Shown here: positions 25,231-34,658 of the stretch, one piece after another | Position numbering within the stretch: position 1 is the stretch's first letter | How the letters are laid out: each line of letters begins with the position of its first letter | NCBI GenBank assembly: GCA_964451325.1 | Contig: CAYVHO010000010.1 | Coordinates: forward strand, 23,446-87,445 | From: JAADHI01 sp964451325 | Lineage (GTDB): Bacteria > Nitrospirota > Nitrospiria > SBBL01 > JAADHI01 | Length of the DNA: 64,000 nt | Direction of reading: 5' to 3' | Notes under the pieces: model-generated | Database searches by the model: none | The model's input: the letters and a program-made list of their open reading frames with translations, nothing else | Told to the model about the DNA's origin: nothing | Position numbers and translations under genes: made by a program

Positions 25231-27015
25231 TCAGTGAAGCTGAAAGCGCTGGCTTAGGATTTTTTCACCGCCGTCCCGTCCGAGGTCGATTTTGATTTCA
25301 AGCTCTAGACCTCTTTGTTGATTAAAATCTCCGGTTTCAAAGGCCATGCCGCTCAAAATAAGAAATTGTTTATTGTCGATGATCCTTGTTTTGATGTTAT
25401 CCAGCGCCTTCAAGTGAAAATGTTTGTCTTGGTTTGTTTTAAAGTGTGTGATTTTGTAGTGGGCAGGCGATTTAAAAATACTGCTCGTTGCTTTTAGGAG
25501 GAGCAGCACATCGTATTGTTTATTTTTTGAGAGAAAGGCCGGAGCGGATTTTTCCCCAACTTCACGTAGCTCTATTCGGCCTGCGGTATAGTGTGTGCGC
25601 GAATTTTTTCCCGAAAAAGGCGTGTAGAGTGGATCGCCAATCATCACCATCATCCAACTTAAATAGCTTTGAGAGGCCCAGTAGGCTTCCCCCGCAGACC
25701 AGCCCTGAAAAAGTTTCGGGTAAAACAAATCTGCGTGAGGAAAGGCATCTAAAAAGGGTTCTGAAATGGGCCCACTGCAAAAAGCCACCCCATGCGCCAA
25801 TAAACCCGCACACCAAGGGTTTTTTTTGTCTGGATTAAAATGTCGAATGTCTGAGGCTTCGCCACTTGCGGTATGAACCGCAAAAGCGCCGGCTGCAAAG
25901 TGAGATTCAAAGACATCCTGGTAATTTTGCAAGGCGTACCATCCCCAATAAAAGAGGGTGTTTGGGCAAGCACCTTTTTCAAATAGTGTCTTTTTTTCAT
26001 CAAATATTGTTTGAAACCCTGCATTGTGGGTTTCAATGTAAGCGCGTCTCACCCAGGTTTCTCCGAGGGCATTGCCTGATTTTGTTTGCCCGATGGTGGA
26101 TCGTCTTGCATCAAAACACCCGATGCCAGCGGGGCCATTTTTTTCAGCTTGAATGGCCAAATCGACTAAGTTTTTTGAAATTTCAAGACTGGGCCCTTCG
26201 AGCCGAGCACTGAGATAAATCATGCCATTTTGTTCGAGAAGGCCTGCTGCTTTTGAACGTTTTCTAAATGCTCGAAATTTCATGCCTTGCGAAAAATAAG
26301 GGTTTGCGGTTCGTCCGAAGTAGGCCTTGAGTCGTGTGCTCTTTGTCGCGGATGCGCCGTAAACATCGCGGCGAAAAAGCCAGGCCAGTTCTGAATCAAG
26401 CGAAGCATGGTTTGCGAGGACTTGTGCTGCCCTCTTTCGAGCACTGGCATGTTGCTGGGCGAGTAAGGCATCCCAGATGGGTTCTATTTTTTTGAGCTCG
26501 GTTTTGCTTTTTTCGATCCGTTCTCGTAAGTGGTGAATTTTTTTTGTATTTGCATTGGGATCTGCAAGCTTTTCTTTGAGTTTGTTCTGATATTTTGTAA
26601 TGTTTCTTTTAAGTTTTGGCGCAAGTGCTGAGGGGCCAGCCACTTTGTAAGGCACATCATAAAGCGTCAGGAGTAGGAGTATCTTTTCTTTTAGCTCAGT
26701 CTTTTCAAGAAATTGTTGAAGGGGTTTGACGATCTTTTCTTGAAAAGACTTGTGCGAAATCGGGCGTCGATGTTTCTGATTTGGGAAATCAACTGTGAAC
26801 AGGTTTTTTTGAGGAATATTGCGTTTTTTCATGTAGTAGCGCGCAAGCGCCATCGAATCATCTGAGGCTTCGTTGGCGATGACGAGGACTTCTTCCGGTC
26901 TGAGATTTTCATTGTCGTCCGGGGTTTGGGTTTCGAGGGCGTGTGCGCTTTGCATGCTAGAAATGTAGGCAAGCATGAATCCGACTATTAGGGAGAGTTG
27001 CACTAAAAATCTCAC
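25231..27015 (-). CDS. Exported TIGR03790-type protein of unknown function
   Basis: The 594-residue protein starts at a GTG, 3 bp after the kinase stop, and has a signal peptide ending near SAHA. The first part (RPEEVLVIANEASDDSMALA, RYYMKKRNIPQKNL, LLTLYDVPYKVAG) matches the TIGR03790 family. The C-terminal half contains LSWMMVMIGDPLYTPF, as in that family. A Lys-rich coiled stretch (about residues 145-195) looks inserted. The role of the family is not known; an extracellular or periplasmic location is likely. Confidence 0.75.
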   Translation of the reverse strand: MRFLVQLSLIVGFMLAYISSMQSAHALETQTPDDNENLRPEEVLVIANEASDDSMALARYYMKKRNIPQKNLFTVDFPNQKHRRPISHKSFQEKIVKPLQQFLEKTELKEKILLLLTLYDVPYKVAGPSALAPKLKRNITKYQNKLKEKLADPNANTKKIHHLRERIEKSKTELKKIEPIWDALLAQQHASARKRAAQVLANHASLDSELAWLFRRDVYGASATKSTRLKAYFGRTANPYFSQGMKFRAFRKRSKAAGLLEQNGMIYLSARLEGPSLEISKNLVDLAIQAEKNGPAGIGCFDARRSTIGQTKSGNALGETWVRRAYIETHNAGFQTIFDEKKTLFEKGACPNTLFYWGWYALQNYQDVFESHFAAGAFAVHTASGEASDIRHFNPDKKNPWCAGLLAHGVAFCSGPISEPFLDAFPHADLFYPKLFQGWSAGEAYWASQSYLSWMMVMIGDPLYTPFSGKNSRTHYTAGRIELREVGEKSAPAFLSKNKQYDVLLLLKATSSIFKSPAHYKITHFKTNQDKHFHLKALDNIKTRIIDNKQFLILSGMAFETGDFNQQRGLELEIKIDLGRDGGEKILSQRFQLH

Positions 27016-27018
27016 AAG

Positions 27019-27774
27019 CTATCCTGAGTGTGGAAGCTCAATGGAGAGTGTGACGCCCCCTTCGTCCCCATTGTTTTTAAAGCGCATACATCCTCCGTGC
27101 TGAGTCACGATTTGCTGCGAAATCGCAAGGCCCAATCCGGAGCCATTGCGTTTTGTTGTAAAAAAGGGAACAAAAATCTTTTCCAGGTTTTCTGATGGGA
27201 TACCGGGGCCGCTGTCTTTAATTTTAATCATGAAACGCTGTTTAGAGCGTATTGCCTGAATCTCGAGCTTCCCTTTTCCCTGCATTGCCTGAACCGCATT
27301 CAATATTGCGTTAACCAAGACTTGATGAACTGCGTCGGGGTCAATTTGAACTGGGGGCAGGTGATCGGGTATATCGGTGCGAATAAGGAGTTTTGATTTT
27401 TGTTCGGGTGTAATGGCGAAATACAGGGCTTTTTTGAGGAGTGGGCCGATGTGAGTTGATTCATAATTTAGCTCAGGCACTCTGCCGTATTCAATAAACT
27501 CACCCAAAAAATGGTTGAGGCGTTTTATTTCAGTGACGATGGCTTCAACCAGCGCCTCTTGTTCTTTGTCTTGGTTTTTTTGTGCCAGCAGCTCAACCAG
27601 AGACTGGATGACCGCGAGCGGATTTCGGATTTCATGCGCGACGCCAGCCGAGAGTATCCTGAGGGCCGAAAATGCCTCTTTTGTTTTTGTAGTTGACAAG
27701 GGAAAGGGAACCTTTTTAAAATCTACAGATTTTTCTGAGGGCTTTGAAAGTGTCCTCAATATTATCACCATCAC
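27019..27774 (-). CDS. Soluble NtrB-like histidine kinase
   Basis: The 251-residue protein has only a short N-terminal tail before the HisKA domain (ILSAGVAHEIRNPLAVIQSL) and an HATPase domain (N box VNAILNAVQAM, G1 KDSGPGIPSENLEKIFVPFF, G2 GSGLGLAISQQIV). No PAS or membrane segment is visible; the first residues are hydrophobic (MVIILRTL). It is the first gene of a two-gene leftward operon with the TIGR03790 gene and is divergent from the carbon-fixation operon. No response regulator is adjacent. Confidence 0.88.
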   Translation of the reverse strand: MMVIILRTLSKPSEKSVDFKKVPFPLSTTKTKEAFSALRILSAGVAHEIRNPLAVIQSLVELLAQKNQDKEQEALVEAIVTEIKRLNHFLGEFIEYGRVPELNYESTHIGPLLKKALYFAITPEQKSKLLIRTDIPDHLPPVQIDPDAVHQVLVNAILNAVQAMQGKGKLEIQAIRSKQRFMIKIKDSGPGIPSENLEKIFVPFFTTKRNGSGLGLAISQQIVTQHGGCMRFKNNGDEGGVTLSIELPHSG

Positions 27775-27857
27775 TATGGCTAAGGTAAATTGTTTTTTGT
27801 AAGTGCAGGATCTTGTAGTTGAAACGTTGACTCAGTGAATTTAGTGGAGGCAGTATT

Positions 27858-29063
27858 ATGGCAAAAGTATTAGAAGGACCGGGGATGCGGCTCCTTTCAA
27901 AATGGGGCATGGCGGTGCCGAATTATGTTGTGATTACCGACGCGGCGCAGTTGGATGAGTTGTCCCAGGCCAATCCTTGGTTGAGGGAATGTCAGTTGGT
28001 GGCAAAAGCCCATGAGGCCCTTGGGGGTCGCATGAAGTTGGGTTTGGTTAAAGTTGGACTTGATCTTGACGCTGCGCGGGCTGCGGCGAAAGAGATGATT
28101 GGCAAGGCTGTGGCTGAAGTGACCATTTCTCAGGTTATTATTTCTGAGATGGTAGAACACGAAGAAGAGTATTATCTGGCGGTTACATCGACCCGTGATG
28201 GTGCAGAAATTCTCTTAACCAGCATGGGCGGGATTGAAGTCGAAGCCAATTGGGAAAAAGTGAAAAAACTTGCAGTGCCTTTGGGCAGTGATCCCGACAT
28301 GCAAGCGTTGACGGATTTAGCAAAGGATGCGGGTTTTGATGAGGCCTTGCTGCCACGCGTTGCCAGTTTCGCAAACAAGCTTTTTAAATGTTATGACCAG
28401 GAAGATGGCAGCTATTTGGAAATCAACCCCCTGGTAAGACGCAGCGCCAATGGCGAATTGACTGCCTTGGATGCGGTGACGATGGTGGATGGAGATGCAC
28501 GTTTCCGTCACCCGGATTGGAATTTCAATTTTGCCTCAGAATTTGGTCGACCTTACTCGGATAACGAAAAGGCCATCATGGAGATTGATTCCAGGGTGAA
28601 GGGGTCGGTGAAATTTATTGAAATTCCCGGTGGCGATACGGCCTTGCTTCCTGCGGGGGGGGGTGCTTCGGTTTATTATTCGGATGCCGTCTTGGCGATG
28701 GGGGGGACTTTGGCCAATTATGCAGAGTACTCTGGGGACCCGCCCGATTGGGCAGTTGAAGCTTTAACCGAAAAAGTGTGTTCACTCAAAGGCATTAAAC
28801 GCATTATCGTGGGGGGGGCCATTGCGAATTTCACCAATGTGAAAAAGACCTTTTCCGGGATTATTAAGGGATTTAGAAAAGCCAAGGCAGATGGAAAATT
28901 GGAAGACGTTTCGATTTGGGTGCGGCGTGGTGGCCCTTTTGAAAAAGAAGGTTTGGCTGCAATGAAAATGCTTGAGGATGAAGGGTTTGATATTCATGTT
29001 TATGATCGTTACACCCCTCTGACCGATATCGTGGACTATGCAATTGTGGGAGGTGGCACATGA
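27858..29063 (+). CDS. aclB: ATP-citrate lyase, small (beta) subunit
   Basis: The 401-residue protein matches the AclB type of two-subunit ATP-citrate lyase: an ATP-grasp, succinyl-CoA-synthetase-beta-like N-terminal half (LEGPGMRLLSKWGMAVPNYV, YLEINPLVRR) and a citrate-binding second half (IPGGDTALLPAGGGASVYYS, IWVRRGGPFEKEGL). With AclA it cleaves citrate to acetyl-CoA and oxaloacetate using ATP and CoA, the diagnostic step of the reductive TCA cycle. A GGAGG sequence precedes the ATG by about 8 bp. The stop overlaps the aclA start by 4 bp (ATGA), so translation is coupled. Confidence 0.95.
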   Translation: MAKVLEGPGMRLLSKWGMAVPNYVVITDAAQLDELSQANPWLRECQLVAKAHEALGGRMKLGLVKVGLDLDAARAAAKEMIGKAVAEVTISQVIISEMVEHEEEYYLAVTSTRDGAEILLTSMGGIEVEANWEKVKKLAVPLGSDPDMQALTDLAKDAGFDEALLPRVASFANKLFKCYDQEDGSYLEINPLVRRSANGELTALDAVTMVDGDARFRHPDWNFNFASEFGRPYSDNEKAIMEIDSRVKGSVKFIEIPGGDTALLPAGGGASVYYSDAVLAMGGTLANYAEYSGDPPDWAVEALTEKVCSLKGIKRIIVGGAIANFTNVKKTFSGIIKGFRKAKADGKLEDVSIWVRRGGPFEKEGLAAMKMLEDEGFDIHVYDRYTPLTDIVDYAIVGGGT

Positions 29064-30880
29064 GTATTATTACAAATAGAGAGACACGCGTCGTTATTCA
29101 AGGTGGCCCCGCGGGGGTCAGTGCGGCAAAACGCATGGCTGAATTTTGCCATTTAAGTCAGATCCCTTTTAATGTTTCTGCCTTTGTTTTTCCGCCCAGT
29201 GCTGGCAAAACAAACGAGATCGCCTTTGGCAGTACGCTGGTTTCTGTGCCGATCTTTAAAAGCGTTGCTGAGGCGACAGAAGCTTTTCCAGAGATCAACA
29301 CTTCATTGATTTATATTGCCCCAAACCGTGCCTTTGCCGGCACGATGGAAGCATTGGATGCACCTAAGATCAAACTCGTTTCCATGATTACGGAAGGTGT
29401 GCCTGAAAAAGACGCCAAAAAACTGCGAATCGAAGCTGAAAAACGCGATAAAGTGTTTAACGGCCCTTCTTCCATTGGCGTAATTTCTGCTGGGGAGTCG
29501 CGTTTGGGTGTGATCGGTGGATCCTATGACAACCTCATGCTCTGCAAACTTCATCGTCAAGGCTCTTTTGGTGTGATTACAAAATCAGGCGGGCTTTCAA
29601 ACGAAATTATGTGGATTTGCAGTCAGTTTGCGGATGGTATTACCACGGCAATCGGCATTGGTGGAGATACCTATCCCGGCTCAGATTTTGTGACCTATCT
29701 GGAAAAATTTGAAGAAGACCTTCAGACGAAAGTGGTTGTCATGGTCGGTGAAATGGGCGGCGATTTAGAAGAAAAAGCCGCCGCCTGGTTTGGCGAAAAG
29801 AAACGCCGGATTCAGCTGATTGCCGTTGTTTCGGGGTATTGCCAGGAACAGTTGCCCAAGGGCATGAAGTTCGGTCACGCGGGTGCAAAAGAAGGGCTGC
29901 ATGGCGAAGGTTCGGCCAGAGCCAAGGCGGAAGCCTTAAAAGCATCCGGTGCGATTGTTCCAGATACTTTTGGGGGTTTAGGCCCTGCAATCAAATCGGC
30001 TTACGAAGAAATCCTTGCCAGTGGTGCTTTGAAAGAAAAAGAAGAGCTTGAACCCCGGCATCTACCCAGAACTATTGAACAAACAATGAAAGACGGCGAT
30101 GTTTTTGTCGAGCCTTTGATTAAGTCTTCCATTTGTGATGACCGAGGAGAAGAACCGCTTTATAACGGCTATCCCGCCTCCGAATTGATTGATAAAGGTT
30201 ATCAGATTCCTCATGTGATTGGTCTGCTTTGGGACAAACGTCTGGTGACACCCGTTGAGGCTGAAATCATTAAACGTATTGTTATTTTGTCTGCCGATCA
30301 TGGCCCTTGTGTTTCGGGGGCCTTGGTGACGATTATTGCCGCCTGTGCAGGAATCAGTATGGCGCAGGCCGTCGCGGCGGGGATGATTATGATCGGCCCA
30401 CGTTTTGGCGGTGCAGTAACCGGTGCCGGAAAATGGTTTAGCTACGGGGTTAAAAACAAAATGTCAGTCGATGACTTTCTGACGCACATGAAAAAGAATG
30501 TCGGTCCTGTGCCTGGCATCGGTCATCGTGTGAAATCCTTACGTAACCCAGACAAACGCGTAAAATCTTTGATCGCCTATGTTAAATCCACGGGAATTCC
30601 CACGCCGCATCTTGATTTTGCCTTGGCGATTGAGGAACGCACGACGGTCAAAAAAGACACCTTGATTTTGAATGTGGATGGTACGATGGCCGCGATTCTG
30701 GTGGATTTGCGTTTTCCTGTTGACTCTTTGAACGGATTTTTCATCCTCTCCAGAACCATCGGAATGATTGGTCACTGGATCGACCAAAAACGTGAAGGCA
30801 GTCGCCTGATTCGTCTGTTCAAATATCTGGCCAACTACACCTCTCCCAAAAAGAGAGCGGTGCCGCCACTCGATTCCTAA
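29060..30880 (+). CDS. aclA: ATP-citrate lyase, large (alpha) subunit
   Basis: The 606-residue protein is the AclA type: a succinyl-CoA-synthetase-alpha-like half with the phospho-His in KFGHAGAKEG (His273), and a citrate-synthase-like C-terminal half (ILSADHGPCVSGALVTIIAA, PGIGHRVKSLRNPDKRVKSL). It carries phosphohistidine formation and citryl-CoA cleavage. Length and order agree with the enzyme of Chlorobium and Nitrospira-type autotrophs. It is followed by a strong hairpin and then aconitase. Confidence 0.95.
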   Translation: MSIITNRETRVVIQGGPAGVSAAKRMAEFCHLSQIPFNVSAFVFPPSAGKTNEIAFGSTLVSVPIFKSVAEATEAFPEINTSLIYIAPNRAFAGTMEALDAPKIKLVSMITEGVPEKDAKKLRIEAEKRDKVFNGPSSIGVISAGESRLGVIGGSYDNLMLCKLHRQGSFGVITKSGGLSNEIMWICSQFADGITTAIGIGGDTYPGSDFVTYLEKFEEDLQTKVVVMVGEMGGDLEEKAAAWFGEKKRRIQLIAVVSGYCQEQLPKGMKFGHAGAKEGLHGEGSARAKAEALKASGAIVPDTFGGLGPAIKSAYEEILASGALKEKEELEPRHLPRTIEQTMKDGDVFVEPLIKSSICDDRGEEPLYNGYPASELIDKGYQIPHVIGLLWDKRLVTPVEAEIIKRIVILSADHGPCVSGALVTIIAACAGISMAQAVAAGMIMIGPRFGGAVTGAGKWFSYGVKNKMSVDDFLTHMKKNVGPVPGIGHRVKSLRNPDKRVKSLIAYVKSTGIPTPHLDFALAIEERTTVKKDTLILNVDGTMAAILVDLRFPVDSLNGFFILSRTIGMIGHWIDQKREGSRLIRLFKYLANYTSPKKRAVPPLDS

Positions 30881-30901
30881 GATCGATAAAGATCACAAGA
30901 T

Positions 30902-30942
30902 GCAGCGGCAATCATGTGTCCTTGATTCATGATTGCCGCTGC
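30902..30942 (+). terminator. Strong hairpin between aclA and the aconitase gene
   Basis: gcagcggcaatcatg and catgattgccgctgc form a perfect 15-bp stem around an 11-nt loop. It is followed by gttaaaa rather than a T run, so it may be an mRNA-stabilising or attenuating structure and not a full Rho-independent terminator. Confidence 0.6.
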
Positions 30943-31017
30943 GTTAAAATCAGGCTCCCCGTCCAGCAGGAAATTTGAAGATAAGACGGGGAAGCCCCCT
31001 TTTTTAAGGAGATAAAA

Positions 31018-33264
31018 ATGTCAGCTAAAACAATTGAAGCACAATATCAGCACATGTCCGTTCGGGTTGATGCCATGCGTAAGAAAACCGGCCAACCTTT
31101 AACCTTGACCGAAAAAATTCTGTTCTCTCACTTAGATGATCCGGAAGGTCAAACATTAGAACGCGGAAAGGCCCAGCTTGCGCTTCGCCCTGACCGCGTG
31201 GCCATGCAGGATGCGACCGCTCAGATGGCGATGCTGCAATTTATTCAGGCCAACAAAAAACGTGCCGCTGTGCCCAGCACCATTCATTGTGACCATTTGA
31301 TTCGGGCGCAAAGTGGTGCAAAAGAAGACATTGACCGCGCCATTGCTGAAAATAAGGAAGTCTACGATTTTCTGGCCTCTGCTTCGGCGAAATATGGCAT
31401 TGGATTTTGGAAACCGGGTGCAGGGATCATTCACCAGGTTGTGCTTGAAAACTATGCCTATCCGGGCGGATTGATTATCGGGACAGATTCCCACACACCC
31501 AATGGTGGTGGTTTGGGCATGCTCGCCATTGGTGTGGGCGGCGCAGACGCAGGAGAAGTGATGGCAGGTCTGCCTTGGGAAGTGCTTCATCCAAAGCTTC
31601 TGGGTGTGCGTTTGATCGGTTCTCTTCAGGGCTGGGCTTCTGCAAAAGACGTGATCCTGTGTTTACTTGGAAAATTGACGACGAAGGGTGGCACGAACAA
31701 AATCGTCGAATATTTTGGCCCGGGTGCTGAAACGATCAGTGCGACCGGAAAAGGCACCATTACCAATATGGGGGCTGAGTTGGGCGCGACCACTTCTGTT
31801 TTCCCTTATGATCAGAAAATGGCCGCTTATTTGAAAATAACCGATCGTTCGGACATTGCGGCCTTGGCCGAAGCCAATAAAGCTCTTTTGACTGCCGATT
31901 CAGAGGTACTGGCCGATCCTGAAAGCTATTATGATGAAGTGGTTGAAATCAATTTGTCCGAATTAGAGCCTTATGTGGTGGGTCCGCATTCTCCTGATCT
32001 GGCCCGTCCTATTTCTGCTTTGGGCGATGAAGCCCGTGAAAAAGGCTATCCCATGGAAGTCAGGGCGGCCTTGGTTGGAAGTTGCACCAATTCTTCTTAT
32101 GAAGACATTACCCGCGCAGCCCACATCGCACGCCAGGGTTTAAAGGCGGGTCTGAAGGCCAAAGGGATCTTTTTGATTTCTCCAGGTTCTGAGCGGATTT
32201 ATCACACCATGAAACGCGATGGCTTTATGCAAACCTTTGAAGAAATGGGTGGCACTGTACTGGCGAATGCCTGTGGCCCCTGCATTGGACAATGGCAACG
32301 CGAAGATGTCGAAAAAGGCACGGCCAATTCAATCTTCAGCTCTTTTAACCGCAATTTTAAAGCCCGGAATGACGGCAATACAGAGACACTTTCTTTCTTG
32401 AGTAGCCCTGAGTTGGTCACCGTGATGGCTTTTGCCGGAAACCTGGGTTTTAATCCACTGACGGATAGCTTGGAAACAGCAGACGGCACAAAAATGAAAT
32501 TCGAGCCCCCGCAAGGGCAGGAACTTCCGGTCAATGGTTTTGCAAAAGGGGAAGAGGGTTTGATTCCTCCTGCAGCAGATGGGGAAGGTATTTCCGTGAT
32601 CGTTCCAGATGAAAGTGAGCGCTTACAGTTGCTCGCGCCGTTTCCGGTTTGGGATGGCAAAGATTTTGAGGATTTAATTGTATTACTCAAGGTCAAAGGG
32701 AAATGTACGACGGATCATATTTCTCCCGCTGGCCCTTGGCTCCGGTATCGCGGTCATTTGGATCGCATCAGTGACAATATGTTTTTGGGGGCGAACAACG
32801 TTTTTAGCGATACCCCAGGAAAAGCAAATGATAGGCTCTCCGGTGAAAAAGACCTCACCCCCGCACAAGTCGCACGACGCTACAAGTTAAAAGGCGCGGC
32901 CTCCATTGTGATTGGAGACGAAAACTACGGTGAAGGCAGCTCCCGTGAGCATGCTGCGATGTCGCCGCGTTTTCTGGGTGTAAAAGTAGTCATTACCAAA
33001 AGCTTTGCGCGGATTCATGAGACCAACCTGAAAAAACAGGGTGTCTTGCCGCTGACCTTTGCAAATCCGGATGACTGGGAAAAGATCGGAGAAGCTGACC
33101 GTGTGAGTGTGCGGGGTTTGGCCGATCTAGCACCGGAAAAACCTGTTGATGTCGTGATCCTGAGAGAGGGCAAAGAAATCTGTATTCAAACAAATCACAG
33201 CTTGACGGAACCGCAGTTAAGCTGGTTTAAGGCGGGTTCAGCCTTAAATGCTTTGAATGCATGA
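31018..33264 (+). CDS. acnA: Aconitate hydratase, mitochondrial-type
   Basis: The 748-residue protein has the aconitase signatures: VPSTIHCDHLIRAQSGA, YGIGFWKPGAGIIHQVVLEN, IGTDSHTPNGGGLGM, and the 4Fe-4S cysteines in LVGSCTNSSYEDI and NACGPCIGQW. The swivelling C-terminal domain has IVIGDENYGEGSSREHAAMS. Wording and length fit the mitochondrial-type class. It interconverts citrate and isocitrate. A canonical AAGGAGATAAAA precedes the ATG. Its place after aclBA and before the fumarate-reductase-like genes supports a reductive TCA role. Confidence 0.95.
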   Translation: MSAKTIEAQYQHMSVRVDAMRKKTGQPLTLTEKILFSHLDDPEGQTLERGKAQLALRPDRVAMQDATAQMAMLQFIQANKKRAAVPSTIHCDHLIRAQSGAKEDIDRAIAENKEVYDFLASASAKYGIGFWKPGAGIIHQVVLENYAYPGGLIIGTDSHTPNGGGLGMLAIGVGGADAGEVMAGLPWEVLHPKLLGVRLIGSLQGWASAKDVILCLLGKLTTKGGTNKIVEYFGPGAETISATGKGTITNMGAELGATTSVFPYDQKMAAYLKITDRSDIAALAEANKALLTADSEVLADPESYYDEVVEINLSELEPYVVGPHSPDLARPISALGDEAREKGYPMEVRAALVGSCTNSSYEDITRAAHIARQGLKAGLKAKGIFLISPGSERIYHTMKRDGFMQTFEEMGGTVLANACGPCIGQWQREDVEKGTANSIFSSFNRNFKARNDGNTETLSFLSSPELVTVMAFAGNLGFNPLTDSLETADGTKMKFEPPQGQELPVNGFAKGEEGLIPPAADGEGISVIVPDESERLQLLAPFPVWDGKDFEDLIVLLKVKGKCTTDHISPAGPWLRYRGHLDRISDNMFLGANNVFSDTPGKANDRLSGEKDLTPAQVARRYKLKGAASIVIGDENYGEGSSREHAAMSPRFLGVKVVITKSFARIHETNLKKQGVLPLTFANPDDWEKIGEADRVSVRGLADLAPEKPVDVVILREGKEICIQTNHSLTEPQLSWFKAGSALNALNA

Positions 33265-33275
33265 TTGACTTGTAA

Positions 33276-33965
33276 ATGACAGTCTCTTCAGTAAAAGAAA
33301 AAACAGCACAGACCGTAAGGGTTGAGATTATGGGGAAGCAGCATCAAGTCCCCGAAGGTCTGACGATGTTGCAGGCCATGTGGCACACGGGTCATGAATT
33401 GACCCGTGGTGTCGGATGTCTTGGTGGTATTTGTGGGGCCTGTCCCTCAAAATACACAACCCCTGCAGACGCTAAAATTAAGACAGCCCTGGCCTGTCAG
33501 ACCCAGGTTGAGGAGGGCATGTCGTTTTCTTTGACCGCCCCCTACTATCCTAACCGTAAAGTCGTTTCTGATTTCAAAAAAATGGAAGATCCAAAGCAGG
33601 AGATTTTTCGGCTTTACCCGGAAACGGCTCTTTGTCGAAACTGTGATGCCTGTACTCAGGCCTGCCCCAAGGGCATTGATGTGCGCACCGGGGTTTGGAA
33701 GGCGGCCTTTGGTCATTTTAAAGAGGGCGCAGACCTCTTTTTGTCCTGTGTCATGTGTAGTCTTTGTGTGCCTGTTTGCATCGCCGACATTGCGCCCAAT
33801 CAGATTGGGCTTTACATGCGCCGGGCGCAAGGCATCTTTTTTAATGAGCGCTCCACTCATCTTTTGACCCGTCTGGAAGAAATTGAGCAGGGTCAATTTG
33901 ATGCGGAGTGGGAGCAACTTTTAAGCCTATCGGACGCGGAAATTAAGTCCAAACCGCTGGTTTAA
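33276..33965 (+). CDS. SdhB/FrdB-like iron-sulfur subunit, first of two
   Basis: The 229-residue protein has an N-terminal 2Fe-2S ferredoxin domain (GVGCLGGICGACPSK, ALACQTQVEEG) and two 4Fe-4S motifs (CRNCDACTQACPKGID and CVMCSLCVPVCIADIAP). This is the dicluster layout of SdhB/FrdB but with a distinctive 2Fe-2S spacing. It begins 11 bp after the aconitase stop. Together with the next two genes it should form a fumarate reductase/succinate dehydrogenase-like enzyme. No membrane anchor subunit is encoded nearby. Confidence 0.85.
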   Translation: MTVSSVKEKTAQTVRVEIMGKQHQVPEGLTMLQAMWHTGHELTRGVGCLGGICGACPSKYTTPADAKIKTALACQTQVEEGMSFSLTAPYYPNRKVVSDFKKMEDPKQEIFRLYPETALCRNCDACTQACPKGIDVRTGVWKAAFGHFKEGADLFLSCVMCSLCVPVCIADIAPNQIGLYMRRAQGIFFNERSTHLLTRLEEIEQGQFDAEWEQLLSLSDAEIKSKPLV

Positions 33966-33989
33966 TCAGCGCGTCTTTGCAAGGGGAGA

Positions 33990-34637
33990 TTGAGCATTTC
34001 AAGATCTGTAACGATTACCGTCGCTGGTGAAACACATCAGGTTCCAGAAGACATTACGATTATTCAGGCCATGTGGCACCTGGGTCGGTCGATGGAAAAG
34101 AATATCGGTTGTCTCGGCGGAGCATGTGGCGCTTGTGTTGTCGTAACTCGTTTGCCGGGTCAAATGCTTCCCCATACCGCTCTTGCCTGCCAAATGATGG
34201 TTGCCGAAGGTTTGAATATCAGCTTTCTCCAGGGCGATCCCTCTGAAAAAGCCATCGCCCCACTGCCCTTGGAATCCCCCAGTCGTGAAACCGTTTTTCA
34301 ATATTATCCTGAAACGAAACGCTGTGTGGCTTGCAACGCCTGTACACAAGCCTGTCCTCAAAAAATTGATGTGATGGCGGGTGTGCGGGAGATGCTGACT
34401 GGAGATCTTGCGGTCGTGGCAGAGCGTTTCACCACTTGTGTCATGTGTGGCCTGTGTGCTGCTGTTTGTGACGCGGGTATTCGTCCCCATCGCATGGGTT
34501 TATACGCACGACGTTTGGCGGGGGCATTTCACCCCAAAAAACCAGTGCAATTGCTCAATCGTATTGAAGAAATCGCTTCTGATAAGTTCAATGCAGCCTG
34601 GGATCGTGTGATGCAGGAAACAGAGCTTAGCAAGTGA
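33990..34637 (+). CDS. SdhB/FrdB-like iron-sulfur subunit, second of two
   Basis: The 215-residue protein is a clear paralogue of the preceding one: VPEDITIIQAMWHLGRS, GCLGGACGACVVV, then CVACNACTQACPQKID and CVMCGLCAAVCDAGIRP. Like its neighbour it would carry a 2Fe-2S and two 4Fe-4S clusters. The start is a TTG at 33990 preceded by AAGGGGAG. The tandem pair suggests two electron-transfer subunits in one complex, or alternative partners for one flavoprotein. Confidence 0.85.
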   Translation: MSISRSVTITVAGETHQVPEDITIIQAMWHLGRSMEKNIGCLGGACGACVVVTRLPGQMLPHTALACQMMVAEGLNISFLQGDPSEKAIAPLPLESPSRETVFQYYPETKRCVACNACTQACPQKIDVMAGVREMLTGDLAVVAERFTTCVMCGLCAAVCDAGIRPHRMGLYARRLAGAFHPKKPVQLLNRIEEIASDKFNAAWDRVMQETELSK

Positions 34638-34658
34638 CGATGCAAAAGGACATAAGGC

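Noticed and set aside
31156..31590. 144-codon leftward frame inside the aconitase gene
   Set aside because: Antisense to a well-conserved coding region.
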